In this document: positions 1-6,550 of the stretch, piece by piece
Layout: every line of letters starts with the position of its first letter
Numbering within the stretch: position 1 is the stretch's first letter
Assembly: GCA_021286965.1 (NCBI GenBank)
Contig: JAJTBK010000101.1
Location: 1-10,604, forward strand
Source of the DNA: Comamonadaceae bacterium
Lineage (GTDB): Bacteria > Pseudomonadota > Gammaproteobacteria > Burkholderiales > Burkholderiaceae_C
Length of the DNA: 10,604 nt
Direction: 5' to 3'
Position numbers and translations under genes: made by a program
The notes under the pieces: generated by a model
Told to the model about the DNA's origin: nothing
Database searches by the model: none
Seen by the model: only the letters and a program-made list of their open reading frames with translations

Positions 1-1730
1 TTGACCCAGGAGAAGAAGCCCTGCTCCTGCGCCACCGGGGCGGCCGCTGGCGGCGTGGCGGGTGCTGCCGGGCGCGGCTGTGCCGTCGGGGCCGGGCGTG
101 CCGGGCGCGGTTCGGCCACGGGGGCCGGGGCGTCGGGCAGCACGCCCTTGATGATGGGCGTTTGCTTGTTGGTGGGCTCTTGCGAGCGGCGCGTGACCTG
201 GGTGCGTTCTTCGATCTCGTCGGCGAGCTGGTAGCTGGCCTCGATGTTTTCCAGGCGCGGGTCGTCGTGCTTCAAGCGTTCGAGCTTGTAGTGCGGCGTC
301 TCCATCGACTTGTTGGGCACCATGAGCACGCTGACGCGCTGCTTGAGCTCGATCTTGGTGATTTCGGTGCGCTTTTCGTTGAGCAGGAAGCTCGCCACCT
401 CCACCGGCACCTGCACGTGCACGGCGGCGGTGTTGTCCTTCATCGATTCTTCTTGAATGATGCGCAGGATCTGCAGCGCCGAGGATTCGGTGTCGCGGAT
501 GTGGCCCGAGCCGCCGCAGCGCGGGCAGTTGATGTGCGCACCCTCCGACAGGGCGGGCTTGAGGCGCTGGCGGCTCATCTCCATCAGGCCGAACTTGCTG
601 ATGGTGCCGAACTGCACGCGCGCACGGTCCTGGCGCAGCGCGTCGCGCAGGCGGTTTTCCACGTCGCGGCGGTTCTTGCTCTCCTCCATGTCGATGAAGT
701 CGATGACGATCAGGCCGCCCAGGTCGCGCAGGCGCATCTGGCGCGCCACTTCATCGGCGGCTTCGAGGTTGGTGCGCGTGGCGGTTTCCTCGATGTCGCC
801 GCCCTTGATGGCGCGCGCCGAGTTCACGTCCACCGATACCAGCGCCTCGGTGTGATCGATGACGATGGCGCCGCCCGAGGGCAGCTGCACGGTGCGGGCG
901 TAGGCCGACTCGATCTGGTGCTCGATCTGGAAGCGCGAGAACAGCGGCGCGTCGTCGCGGTAGCGCTTGACGCGCGATGCCTGCTCGGGCATCACGTGCG
1001 CCATGAACTGCTGCGCCTGTTCGTAGATGTCGTCGGTGTCGATCAGGATGTCATCGATGTCGTTGTTGAAGTAGTCGCGGATGGCGCGGATCACCAGGCT
1101 CGACTCCTGGTAGATCAGGAAGGCGCCCTTGCCGGCCTTGGCCGCGCCGTCGATGGCGCTCCACAATTTCAGCAGGTAGTTCAGGTCCCACTGCAGCTCG
1201 GGCGCGCTGCGGCCAATGCCGGCGGTGCGCGCGATGATGCTCATGCCCTTGGGGTATTCGAGCTGATCCATCGCCTCTTTGAGCTCGGCGCGGTCCTCGC
1301 CCTCGATGCGGCGCGAGACACCGCCGCCGCGCGGGTTGTTGGGCATGAGCACCACGTAGCGCCCGGCCAGCGAGATGAAGGTGGTCAGCGCCGCCCCCTT
1401 GTTGCCGCGCTCTTCCTTCTCCACCTGCACCAGCAGTTCCTGGCCTTCGCGGATGACGTCGTTGATGCGCGCCTGGCTGGGCGAGACGCCTTCGGCAAAG
1501 TATTGGCGCGAGATTTCCTTGAACGGCAGGAAGCCGTGGCGGTCTTCGCCGTAATCGACAAAGCAGGCCTCCAGGCTGGGCTCGACGCGCGTCACCACGG
1601 CCTTGTAGATGTTGCCCTTGCGCTGTTCGCGCCCTTCGACTTCGAGTTCGTAATCGAGGAGTTTTTGGCCGTCGACGATGGCCAGGCGCCGTTCCTCGGG
1701 CTGCGTGGCGTTGATGAGCATCCGCTTCAT
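1..1730 (-). CDS. rne: Ribonuclease E, N-terminal catalytic half (truncated by window edge)
   Basis: This is the essential endoribonuclease that starts mRNA decay and processes rRNA and tRNA precursors, and organises the RNA degradosome. The frame opens at ATG 1730 (protein starts [10 protein letters not shown]) behind an AGGA ribosome site and stays open to the left edge, giving 576 codons. Visible in order: an S1 RNA-binding domain at about residues 36-120; the 5'-monophosphate sensor with R168 and T169 in ARTAGIG; the DNase I-like core with metal-binding aspartates D301 (VSVDVNSAR) and D344 (IVIDFIDM); and the zinc link C402-PR-C405. These match E. coli R169/T170, D303, D346 and C404/C407 closely, so the enzyme should be active. 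From about residue 520 the protein turns Pro/Ala-rich, the start of the disordered scaffold. RNase G lacks such a tail, which favours RNase E. It is divergent from rluC, as in E. coli. Confidence 0.97.
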   Translation of the reverse strand, partial: MKRMLINATQPEERRLAIVDGQKLLDYELEVEGREQRKGNIYKAVVTRVEPSLEACFVDYGEDRHGFLPFKEISRQYFAEGVSPSQARINDVIREGQELLVQVEKEERGNKGAALTTFISLAGRYVVLMPNNPRGGGVSRRIEGEDRAELKEAMDQLEYPKGMSIIARTAGIGRSAPELQWDLNYLLKLWSAIDGAAKAGKGAFLIYQESSLVIRAIRDYFNNDIDDILIDTDDIYEQAQQFMAHVMPEQASRVKRYRDDAPLFSRFQIEHQIESAYARTVQLPSGGAIVIDHTEALVSVDVNSARAIKGGDIEETATRTNLEAADEVARQMRLRDLGGLIVIDFIDMEESKNRRDVENRLRDALRQDRARVQFGTISKFGLMEMSRQRLKPALSEGAHINCPRCGGSGHIRDTESSALQILRIIQEESMKDNTAAVHVQVPVEVASFLLNEKRTEITKIELKQRVSVLMVPNKSMETPHYKLERLKHDDPRLENIEASYQLADEIEERTQVTRRSQEPTNKQTPIIKGVLPDAPAPVAEPRPARPAPTAQPRPAAPATPPAAAPVAQEQGFFSWV

Positions 1731-1872
1731 GGTTGTTCCTTTGTGCGTTGTTCTCGGCCTGCCGCTGGCGGCATACCGTAGGTGTCCTACCGTTTTCGTG
1801 GGCCAGGCCAAAGCCGGGCCCAGGATGCCGGGGTCAACGCGGGGAAGCGGGAAAAGAGGACGCAGGCGCGCG

Positions 1873-1897
1873 CCCGCTGCACTAGGTCAGCAGCGGG
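1873..1897 (-). promoter_or_regulatory. Perfect 8-bp hairpin in presumed rne leader
   Basis: The arms CCCGCTGC (1873-1880) and GCAGCGGG (1890-1897) are exact inverted complements around a 9-nt loop. No T run follows on either strand, so it is not an intrinsic terminator. It lies about 140 nt upstream of the rne start and would form in an rne leader RNA. Confidence 0.5.
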
Positions 1898-1968
1898 GGC
1901 GGTGGTGCGTGGATGGGTGCGAGGCGCGCAGCGCGCAGGCGGGCCGCTGTCGGCAGGGCGCACTGCGT

Positions 1969-1994
1969 GGGCAGGTGGGTTGGCTGGGGTTGGG
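1969..1994 (+). other. G-quadruplex motif in rne-rluC intergenic region
   Basis: Four runs of three or more G's on the plus strand (1969-1971, 1977-1979, 1986-1989, 1992-1994) are parted by loops of 5, 6 and 2 bases, which meets the canonical quadruplex rule. The G-rich strand is the template for rne. GC-rich DNA gives such motifs by chance. Confidence 0.4.
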
Positions 1995-2143
1995 CAATGG
2001 CCGCAGCCGGCGGCACAAGCCACCGCCATAGCGACACCATCCATGACCAGACAAACCACATATTTCGCTTTGATCCGCCGATGGTGCGCAAAGCCCGGGT
2101 AGGGTGCGGCCACCGGCCAAAAATTCCGTGTTCCAATGCGTCG

Positions 2144-2173
2144 GCCCGCCGGGTGGCGTACAGGCTGGCGGGC
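2144..2173 (-). promoter_or_regulatory. Perfect 7-bp inverted repeat in presumed rne leader
   Basis: GCCCGCC (2144-2150) and GGCGGGC (2167-2173) pair exactly around a 16-nt loop. No T run follows on either strand. It is a second candidate stem in a long rne leader, but could be chance in DNA this rich in GC. Confidence 0.35.
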
Positions 2174-2293
2174 ACATCTTCCCGCATGAAAAAAGCGTGT
2201 ACGACACCCGTTGGCATCGACCTGCCTGCGCCGGGGAAATGGCGACTGGACTAAACTCCAGATAAATCAACCACTTACATAAAAATTGCGCAG

Positions 2294-3298
2294 GTGAATC
2301 ACATTATAGAGGGCAAACCAAGCCCAGCCCTGGCGGCGCGCTTTATCACCGTCGATGAGGAATCGGTGGGCCAGCGCCTGGACAATTTCCTCATGCGCCA
2401 TTTGAAGGGCGTGCCCAAGACCCACGTCTACCGCATCATCCGCAGCGGCGAAGTGCGCGTGAACAAGGGCCGCACCAGCGCCGACGCCCGGGTGCAGGCG
2501 GGTGACCAGGTGCGCCTGCCGCCGCTGCGCGTGTCGGAAAAAATCGAGGAAAAAGCGCAGCAGGCCGTGCCGGGGCGCGAATTTCCGATTCTGTTCGAGG
2601 ACGAATACCTCATCGCCCTCGACAAACCCGCCGGCGTTGCCGTGCACGGCGGCAGTGGCGTGAGCTTTGGCGTGATCGAGCAGCTGCGCCGCGCCCGGCC
2701 GCAGGCGCCGCTGCTGGAGCTGGTGCACCGCCTGGACCGCGAAACCTCGGGCATTCTGCTGGTGGCCAAGAAGCGCTCGGCGCTCAAGCACCTGCAAGAC
2801 CAGTTCCGCGAGCGTGAAACCGGCAAGACCTACCTGGCGCTGGTGCAGGGCGCCTGGGCGGGCAAGCACAAGGTGATCGATCTGCCGCTGCACAAATACC
2901 TGCAGGCCGACGGCGAGCGCCGTGTGCGCGTGACCACGCCTGAGGACCCCGACGCCATGCGCGCCATCACCCTGGTGCAACTGCGCCAGAACCTGCCGGC
3001 GCGCCCGGCCCAGGGGCTGCCGGCGATGGCGCTGCTGGAGGTGACCATCAAAACCGGGCGCACGCACCAGATCCGCGTGCACCTGGCCAGCCAGGGCCAT
3101 CCCATTGCGGGCGACGATAAATACGGCGACTTCGACCTCAACCGGCGCTTGCCCAAGCAGGGCTTGAAACGCATGTTCCTGCACGCCTGGCGCCTGCAGT
3201 TCACGCACCCGGCCAGCGGTGAGCGCCTGGAGCTGCGCGCCGAGCTGCCGCCCGAGCTGGCGGCTTTCCTTACACCCCCTGCCTTGACCTCGCCATGA
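2294..3298 (+). CDS. rluC: 23S rRNA pseudouridine synthase, RluC/RluD family
   Basis: A 334-residue enzyme that isomerises uridines in 23S rRNA; E. coli RluC acts at positions 955, 2504 and 2580. An S4 RNA-binding domain lies at about residues 24-76 (VGQRLDNFL onwards). The catalytic motif HRLDRETSG carries the nucleophile D148, and the conserved TGRTHQIRVH motif is near residue 255. Length and motifs fit the family, and position beside rne, divergent, is the same as in E. coli, which supports RluC over RluD or RluA. The start is a GTG at 2294 with no clear Shine-Dalgarno sequence; the S4 domain begins too early for a much later start. It overlaps the next gene by ATGA at 3295-3298, so the two are probably translated together. 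Confidence 0.93.
   Translation: MNHIIEGKPSPALAARFITVDEESVGQRLDNFLMRHLKGVPKTHVYRIIRSGEVRVNKGRTSADARVQAGDQVRLPPLRVSEKIEEKAQQAVPGREFPILFEDEYLIALDKPAGVAVHGGSGVSFGVIEQLRRARPQAPLLELVHRLDRETSGILLVAKKRSALKHLQDQFRERETGKTYLALVQGAWAGKHKVIDLPLHKYLQADGERRVRVTTPEDPDAMRAITLVQLRQNLPARPAQGLPAMALLEVTIKTGRTHQIRVHLASQGHPIAGDDKYGDFDLNRRLPKQGLKRMFLHAWRLQFTHPASGERLELRAELPPELAAFLTPPALTSP
2303..2308 (-). promoter_or_regulatory. Candidate -10 box (TATAAT) for rne inside the rluC start
   Basis: The minus strand reads a perfect TATAAT here, pointing towards rne. It would start transcription near 2296 and give a leader of about 565 nt. No good -35 hexamer lies 16-18 bp upstream on that strand and there is no extended -10, so the call is weak. 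It falls within the first codons of rluC. Confidence 0.3.
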
Positions 3299-3957
3299 CC
3301 CGTGCCCGCCGCTTCGATCTCATTGCCTTCGACTGGGACGGCACCCTGTGCGACTCCACGGCCATCATCGTGCGCAGCATCCAGGCGGCGGTGCGCGACG
3401 TGGGCGGCGCCGTACCCAGCGATACGGCGGCGTCGTACGTGATTGGCATGGCCCTCATGCCGGCGCTGGCGCACGCTGCGCCCGACGTGCCGGCCGCGAA
3501 ATACCCCGAGCTGGCCAACCGCTACCGTTACCACTATCTGCAGCGCCAGGACGACCTGTGCCTGTTCGCTGGCGTGCTCGACCTGCTCGACGCCCTGCAG
3601 GCGCGCGGCCACCTGCTGACCGTGGCCACCGGCAAGAGCCGGCGTGGCCTGAACGAGGCGCTGCAGCAGGCGGCGCTGCGCGGGCGCTTTCACGCCTCGC
3701 GCACCGCCGACGAGACGGCGGGCAAGCCCCATCCGCTGATGCTGCAGGAGCTGATGGCCGAATTCGATGTGCCGCCAGCGCGCACGCTGATGATTGGCGA
3801 CACCACGCACGACCTGCAAATGGCGCAGGCGGCGGGCTGCGCCAGTGTCGGTGTGGGCTACGGCGCGCACGCGCCCGAAGGCTTTGCCGCCCATGGCCCG
3901 CTGTTCGTCGCCGATTCGGTGGCGGCCCTGCATTCGTGGCTTGAAAACAACGCCTGA
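3295..3957 (+). CDS. HAD-superfamily hydrolase, phosphoglycolate phosphatase-like
   Basis: A 220-residue soluble phosphatase of the haloacid dehalogenase superfamily. All four HAD motifs are visible: motif I FDWDGTLCDS with nucleophile D13 and acid/base D15; motif II TVATGKS at about residue 108; the motif III lysine in GKPHP at about residue 143; and motif IV MIGDTTHDL at about residue 166, giving the magnesium-binding aspartates. A helical cap between motifs I and II places it in subfamily IA, together with phosphoglycolate phosphatases (Gph) and pyrophosphatase-like members. The substrate cannot be told from sequence, so no symbol is given. Its ATG overlaps the rluC stop, and the Rieske gene follows after 22 bp, so it sits in the middle of a likely operon. 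Confidence 0.9.
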   Translation: MTRARRFDLIAFDWDGTLCDSTAIIVRSIQAAVRDVGGAVPSDTAASYVIGMALMPALAHAAPDVPAAKYPELANRYRYHYLQRQDDLCLFAGVLDLLDALQARGHLLTVATGKSRRGLNEALQQAALRGRFHASRTADETAGKPHPLMLQELMAEFDVPPARTLMIGDTTHDLQMAQAAGCASVGVGYGAHAPEGFAAHGPLFVADSVAALHSWLENNA

Positions 3958-3979
3958 GGCGACGCAGAGGAAATTATTT

Positions 3980-4360
3980 GTGACTACCGCCGATCCCCGC
4001 TGCATTCCCCTGTGCGCCAGCAGCGCGCTGCAAGACAGTGGCCGGGCGGTGGCGTTTGACGTTCTCTATGCCGGCCAGCCCTGCCGAGCTTTCGCCATTC
4101 GCTACGCCGGCCAGGTGCATGCCTACCTCAACCGCTGCGCCCACGTACCCATGGAGATGGACTACCAGGAGGGGCAGTTTTTTGACGACAGCGGCCAGTG
4201 GCTGCTGTGCGCCACCCATGGCGCGGTGTACGCGCCGGACACGGGCCGCTGCATCGAGGGTCCCTGCTGCGGCGCCAGCCTGGTGAAGATCGAACTGATC
4301 GAAACCGCAGGCCAGGTGCACTGGCATACTGCCCCCCCGTTGCAACCCGCTTTCCCCTGA
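3980..4360 (+). CDS. Small Rieske [2Fe-2S] ferredoxin-like protein
   Basis: A 126-residue protein with one Rieske iron-sulfur domain. The ligands are visible as C53-A-H55 (NRCAH) and C77-AT-H80 (LLCATH), the usual CxH...CxxH pattern, with 21 residues between H55 and C77. It has no signal peptide, membrane segment or catalytic domain, so it should be a cytoplasmic electron carrier or a small subunit like NirD or the Rieske ferredoxins of dioxygenases; no oxygenase or reductase partner is nearby. A GTG start at 3980 is chosen because AGAGGAA at 3966-3972 lies 7 bp before it; the in-frame ATG at 3794 lies well inside the HAD gene and is rejected. The stop is only 5 bp before the S49 peptidase start. 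Cellular role unknown. Confidence 0.88.
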   Translation: MTTADPRCIPLCASSALQDSGRAVAFDVLYAGQPCRAFAIRYAGQVHAYLNRCAHVPMEMDYQEGQFFDDSGQWLLCATHGAVYAPDTGRCIEGPCCGASLVKIELIETAGQVHWHTAPPLQPAFP

Positions 4361-4365
4361 CCACC

Positions 4366-5394
4366 ATGACCGATCCCCAACGCCCCGGTAATGCCGACCT
4401 TGGCGCCGCCCCCGACCTGTGGGGCCAGGCCGCAGCGCCCAAGCCGGCCGCCGCCGTGCCGCCGCCAACCCAGGGCTGGGAGCGCGAGGTGCTGGAAAAA
4501 CTCGTTTTCGCCACCCTGAGCGAGCAGCGCGCCGCGCGCCGCTGGCGCATTTTCTGGCGCCTGCTGTGGCTGGCGCTGGCTGGTGCCATCGCCTGGGGCG
4601 TGGCGAACTACGAGGGCGCCAGCGTCAGCAGCACGCCGCATACGGCGGTGGTCGATATCAAGGGCGAAATCGCCAGCGGCGCCGAGGCCAGCGCCGAGCT
4701 CATCGTCGCGGCCATGCGCAGCGCCTTTGAAGACAGCGGCTCGCAGGCCGTGGTGCTGCTCATCAACTCGCCCGGCGGCAGCCCGGTGCAGGCGGGCATG
4801 ATCAACGACGAAATCACCCGCCTGCGCGCCAAGTACGACAAGCCGGTGTACGCCGTGGTCGAGGAAAGCTGCGCCTCTGCGGCCTACTACATTGCTGCCG
4901 CTGCCGATGAAATCTACGTCGATAAGGCCAGCATCGTCGGCAGCATCGGCGTGCTGATGGACGGCTTTGGCTTTACCGGCACCATGGAAAAACTCGGCGT
5001 CGAGCGCCGCCTGCTGACGGCGGGCGCGAACAAGGGTTTTCTCGACCCCTTCAGCCCCATGAGCGAGAAGCAGCGCGCCTACGCCCAGACCATGCTCGAA
5101 CAAATCCACCAGCAGTTCATCGAGGTGGTGAAAAAAGGCCGGGGCGAGCGCCTGAAGGTCAATGAGGACACCTTCAGCGGCCTGTTCTGGACCGGTCAAC
5201 AGGCCATCGACATGGGCCTGGCCGACCATCTGGGCAGCCTGGACTACGTGGCGCGCGAGGTCGTCAAGGCCGAGGACGTGATCGACTACACGCGCCGCGA
5301 CAACGTCGCCGAACGCCTGGTCAAGCGCTTTGGCGCCGCCATCGGCGGTGGCGCCGTGCAGACGCTGCAGCACAGCGGCCTGCAGCTGCGGTAA
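4366..5394 (+). CDS. S49 family membrane serine peptidase (SppA/SohB-like)
   Basis: A 342-residue single-domain peptidase. Residues 1-37 are Pro/Ala-rich and probably disordered, residues 60-82 form one transmembrane helix preceded by a basic RR, and the peptidase domain follows, presumably in the periplasm. The catalytic dyad is S171 (ESCASAAYY) with K223 (TAGANKGFLDPFSPM); the 52-residue spacing equals that of S147/K199 in Bacillus subtilis SppA. The oxyanion-side motif LLINSPGGSP is near residue 132. The family degrades leftover signal peptides and other membrane-bound peptides. At this length it is a half-size form, unlike the tandem-domain E. coli SppA, so the exact name is left open. 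ATG 4366 is 5 bp after the Rieske stop with no clear ribosome site, suggesting coupled translation. It is the last gene of the plus-strand run. Confidence 0.92.
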   Translation: MTDPQRPGNADLGAAPDLWGQAAAPKPAAAVPPPTQGWEREVLEKLVFATLSEQRAARRWRIFWRLLWLALAGAIAWGVANYEGASVSSTPHTAVVDIKGEIASGAEASAELIVAAMRSAFEDSGSQAVVLLINSPGGSPVQAGMINDEITRLRAKYDKPVYAVVEESCASAAYYIAAAADEIYVDKASIVGSIGVLMDGFGFTGTMEKLGVERRLLTAGANKGFLDPFSPMSEKQRAYAQTMLEQIHQQFIEVVKKGRGERLKVNEDTFSGLFWTGQQAIDMGLADHLGSLDYVAREVVKAEDVIDYTRRDNVAERLVKRFGAAIGGGAVQTLQHSGLQLR

Positions 5395-5416
5395 GCATCA
5401 AAAAGGCATCAAAAAA
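5395..5416. repeat. Tandem 11-bp direct repeat after the S49 gene
   Basis: GCATCAAAAAG (5395-5405) is followed at once by GCATCAAAAAA (5406-5416), two near-identical copies that differ only in the last base. The repeat starts right after the TAA stop and leads into the A-rich flank of the terminator hairpin. It probably arose by slippage or local duplication. Confidence 0.6.
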
Positions 5417-5461
5417 AGCCTCTAGCGCTTGCTGCATCAGCGCGAGTAGCTATTGTTTTTA
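5411..5461. terminator. Probable bidirectional intrinsic terminator between convergent genes
   Basis: The core arms GCGCT (5425-5429) and AGCGC (5439-5443) surround a 9-nt loop. The stem continues imperfectly outwards through TC/GA and GC/GC pairs. A run of seven A's lies on the left (5411-5417) and GTTTTTA on the right (5455-5461), so each strand would carry U's after the hairpin. It lies between the end of the S49 gene and the end of the convergent kinase gene, and the T run just overlaps the kinase stop. The stem is imperfect, so strength is uncertain. Confidence 0.6.
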
Positions 5462-5977
5462 TAGTATTTGCTGCACCGCTGCCGTGATGCGCGCGCAGCG
5501 CTGTGCCCAGCTGCCGGTGACCGGCGTATAGGGCTGCTGCAGTTGCTGCAGCGCTTGTTCTAATTGCTGGAAAAACTGCTGGCGCTGCGCCAGCGCCGGC
5601 TGGCAGCGTTGGCCGTCGGCCTGCCAGGGCAGGCCCTCGGGGGCGAGCAGGAATACCGCGTCGTACTGTGTGCGCGCCAGCGCCGTGTCGATCCATGCCG
5701 GGCTGCGGCCAAACAGGGTTTGGCTCCACAGGCGGTTGCTGAGCAAATTGGTATCGAGCAGCAACAGCGGCGGCGCCTGCGCACGCGCCGCCTGCTCGCG
5801 CCGCCACTGCCCCCGGGCGATGGGGGTGATGTCGGCGTAGCAGGTGTTGCGCTGCTGCTGCACGATGTACTCGCGCACGTACTCGCCCACCACCGGCGCG
5901 CGAAAGTGCTGCGCCAGCGCCGCGCACAGGCTGCTTTTGCCGGCCGATTCGGGGCCGGTGAGCAGCACGACCTTCAT
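5459..5977 (-). CDS. NadR-type nicotinamide riboside kinase (stand-alone kinase domain)
   Basis: A 172-residue P-loop kinase resembling the C-terminal domain of NadR, which phosphorylates nicotinamide riboside to NMN with ATP. Walker A is GPESAGKS at residues 8-15, followed by GEYVREY at 31-37, which matches the EYGRE region of NadR kinases, and by the acidic DTN at 75-77, probably the Walker B equivalent. The N-terminal DNA-binding and NMN adenylyltransferase domains of enteric NadR are both absent, so this protein should not regulate genes or make NAD by itself. The C-terminal 50 residues are unusually rich in glutamine. ATG 5977 is chosen because the P-loop follows directly and it overlaps the pnuC stop by ATGA. 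The pnuC neighbour makes the substrate assignment much firmer. Confidence 0.85.
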   Translation of the reverse strand: MKVVLLTGPESAGKSSLCAALAQHFRAPVVGEYVREYIVQQQRNTCYADITPIARGQWRREQAARAQAPPLLLLDTNLLSNRLWSQTLFGRSPAWIDTALARTQYDAVFLLAPEGLPWQADGQRCQPALAQRQQFFQQLEQALQQLQQPYTPVTGSWAQRCARITAAVQQIL

Positions 5978-6540
5978 GGCGCAGCGCCCGGTGCGTTCAG
6001 GCTGGCACGCCAGCTGCGCCAGCCCTGCAGTGCCAGCCCCATGAACACCAGGTAGAGCAGGGCGGTCAGCGGCATTTGCAGCGCCACAAACAGGCCCACG
6101 TACACGGCGTCGAGCAGCAGCCACAGCGGCCAGCAGGCCAGGCGCTTGTGTGCCATCCAGAACTGCGCCACCAGGCTAAAGCCGGTCAGCGCCGCGTCCA
6201 GCCAGGGCTGCTGGGCGTGGGTGTAGCGGCTCATCGCCAGGCCCAGCGCCAGGGTCAGCAGCAGGCCGGCGGCCAGGTCGCGCCCGAGCCGGGGCCAGGG
6301 CAGGCGCGAGACGGCGAGCGCCGGCGCATCGCCCCGGCGCCACTGCCGCCAGCCGTAGAGCTGCAGCACGGCGTACACGAGCTGCAGCAGCATGTCTGAA
6401 TACAGTCGCGCCTGGGCAAAGACGATGGCGTAGAGCAGCACCATCACCAGCCCCAGCGGCCAGGCCAGGGGGCGTTGGCGCACCATCAGCGCCACGGAGA
6501 CCACGCCCAGCAAGGCGGCCAGGGGTTCGAGCCAGGGCAT
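5974..6540 (-). CDS. pnuC: Nicotinamide riboside transporter PnuC
   Basis: A 188-residue, very hydrophobic inner-membrane protein with about seven predicted helices. Family signatures are visible in both halves: WPLGLVMVLLYAIVFAQARL then YSDMLLQLVYAVLQLYGW in the first, and QFWMAHKRLACWPLWLLLDA in the second. PnuC proteins carry nicotinamide riboside across the inner membrane by facilitated diffusion, made one-way when a kinase phosphorylates the substrate inside. The downstream gene encodes just such a kinase and overlaps the pnuC stop by ATGA, so import and trapping are coupled at translation. The start ATG at 6540 is 10 bp after the methyltransferase stop, with no clear ribosome site. I saw no NAD riboswitch or repressor site, so it is presumably transcribed with the upstream genes. 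Confidence 0.92.
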   Translation of the reverse strand: MPWLEPLAALLGVVSVALMVRQRPLAWPLGLVMVLLYAIVFAQARLYSDMLLQLVYAVLQLYGWRQWRRGDAPALAVSRLPWPRLGRDLAAGLLLTLALGLAMSRYTHAQQPWLDAALTGFSLVAQFWMAHKRLACWPLWLLLDAVYVGLFVALQMPLTALLYLVFMGLALQGWRSWRASLNAPGAAP

Positions 6541-6550
6541 GGGCCGGTGC

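Larger units (their letters stand above)
1731..2293. promoter_or_regulatory. Divergent rne-rluC intergenic region, probable long rne leader
   Basis: These 563 bp separate the divergent starts of rne and rluC. Several frames are open in the GC-rich part, but none gives a protein with recognisable motifs, so I call no gene. The right-hand 250 bp or so is more AT-rich, as expected for promoters. Inverted repeats occur at 1778-1790, 1873-1897, 2144-2173 and 2246-2261, and a G-rich run at 1969-1994. E. coli rne is known to have a 361-nt leader with hairpins through which RNase E limits its own synthesis; a structured leader here would fit that logic, but this is inference by analogy and no sequence homology is claimed. 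Confidence 0.6.

Noticed and set aside
162..1781. A 539-codon open frame on the plus strand opposite rne
   Set aside because: It mirrors the codon pattern of rne, is rich in His, Asp, Val and Arg with no known motif, and the minus-strand frame is clearly RNase E.
2105..2126. GGCC-ACC-GGCC followed by AAAAATT as a terminator
   Set aside because: The stem is only 4 bp and the run after it on the plus strand is A's; on the minus strand the T's precede the stem, so neither strand fits an intrinsic terminator.
1787..2270. Several open frames of 100-130 codons in the rne-rluC spacer on both strands
   Set aside because: They overlap one another, lack ribosome sites and motifs, and have biased Arg/Pro/Ala composition expected of non-coding GC-rich DNA.
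2267..3208. A 313-codon minus-strand frame opposite rluC
   Set aside because: It is an antisense shadow in GC-rich coding DNA; the plus strand encodes an intact RluC with catalytic motifs.
3794..3979. Upstream ATG extending the Rieske protein by 62 residues
   Set aside because: The extension lies within the HAD gene in another frame, while GTG 3980 has a well-placed AGAGGAA and gives a protein of family length.
4198..4365. Upstream ATG extending the S49 peptidase by 56 residues
   Set aside because: The extension lies within the Rieske gene, has no family motif, and ATG 4366 follows the Rieske stop directly.
4162..5373. A 403-codon minus-strand frame opposite the Rieske and S49 genes
   Set aside because: It runs across two real plus-strand genes and shows only composition-driven residues with no domain.
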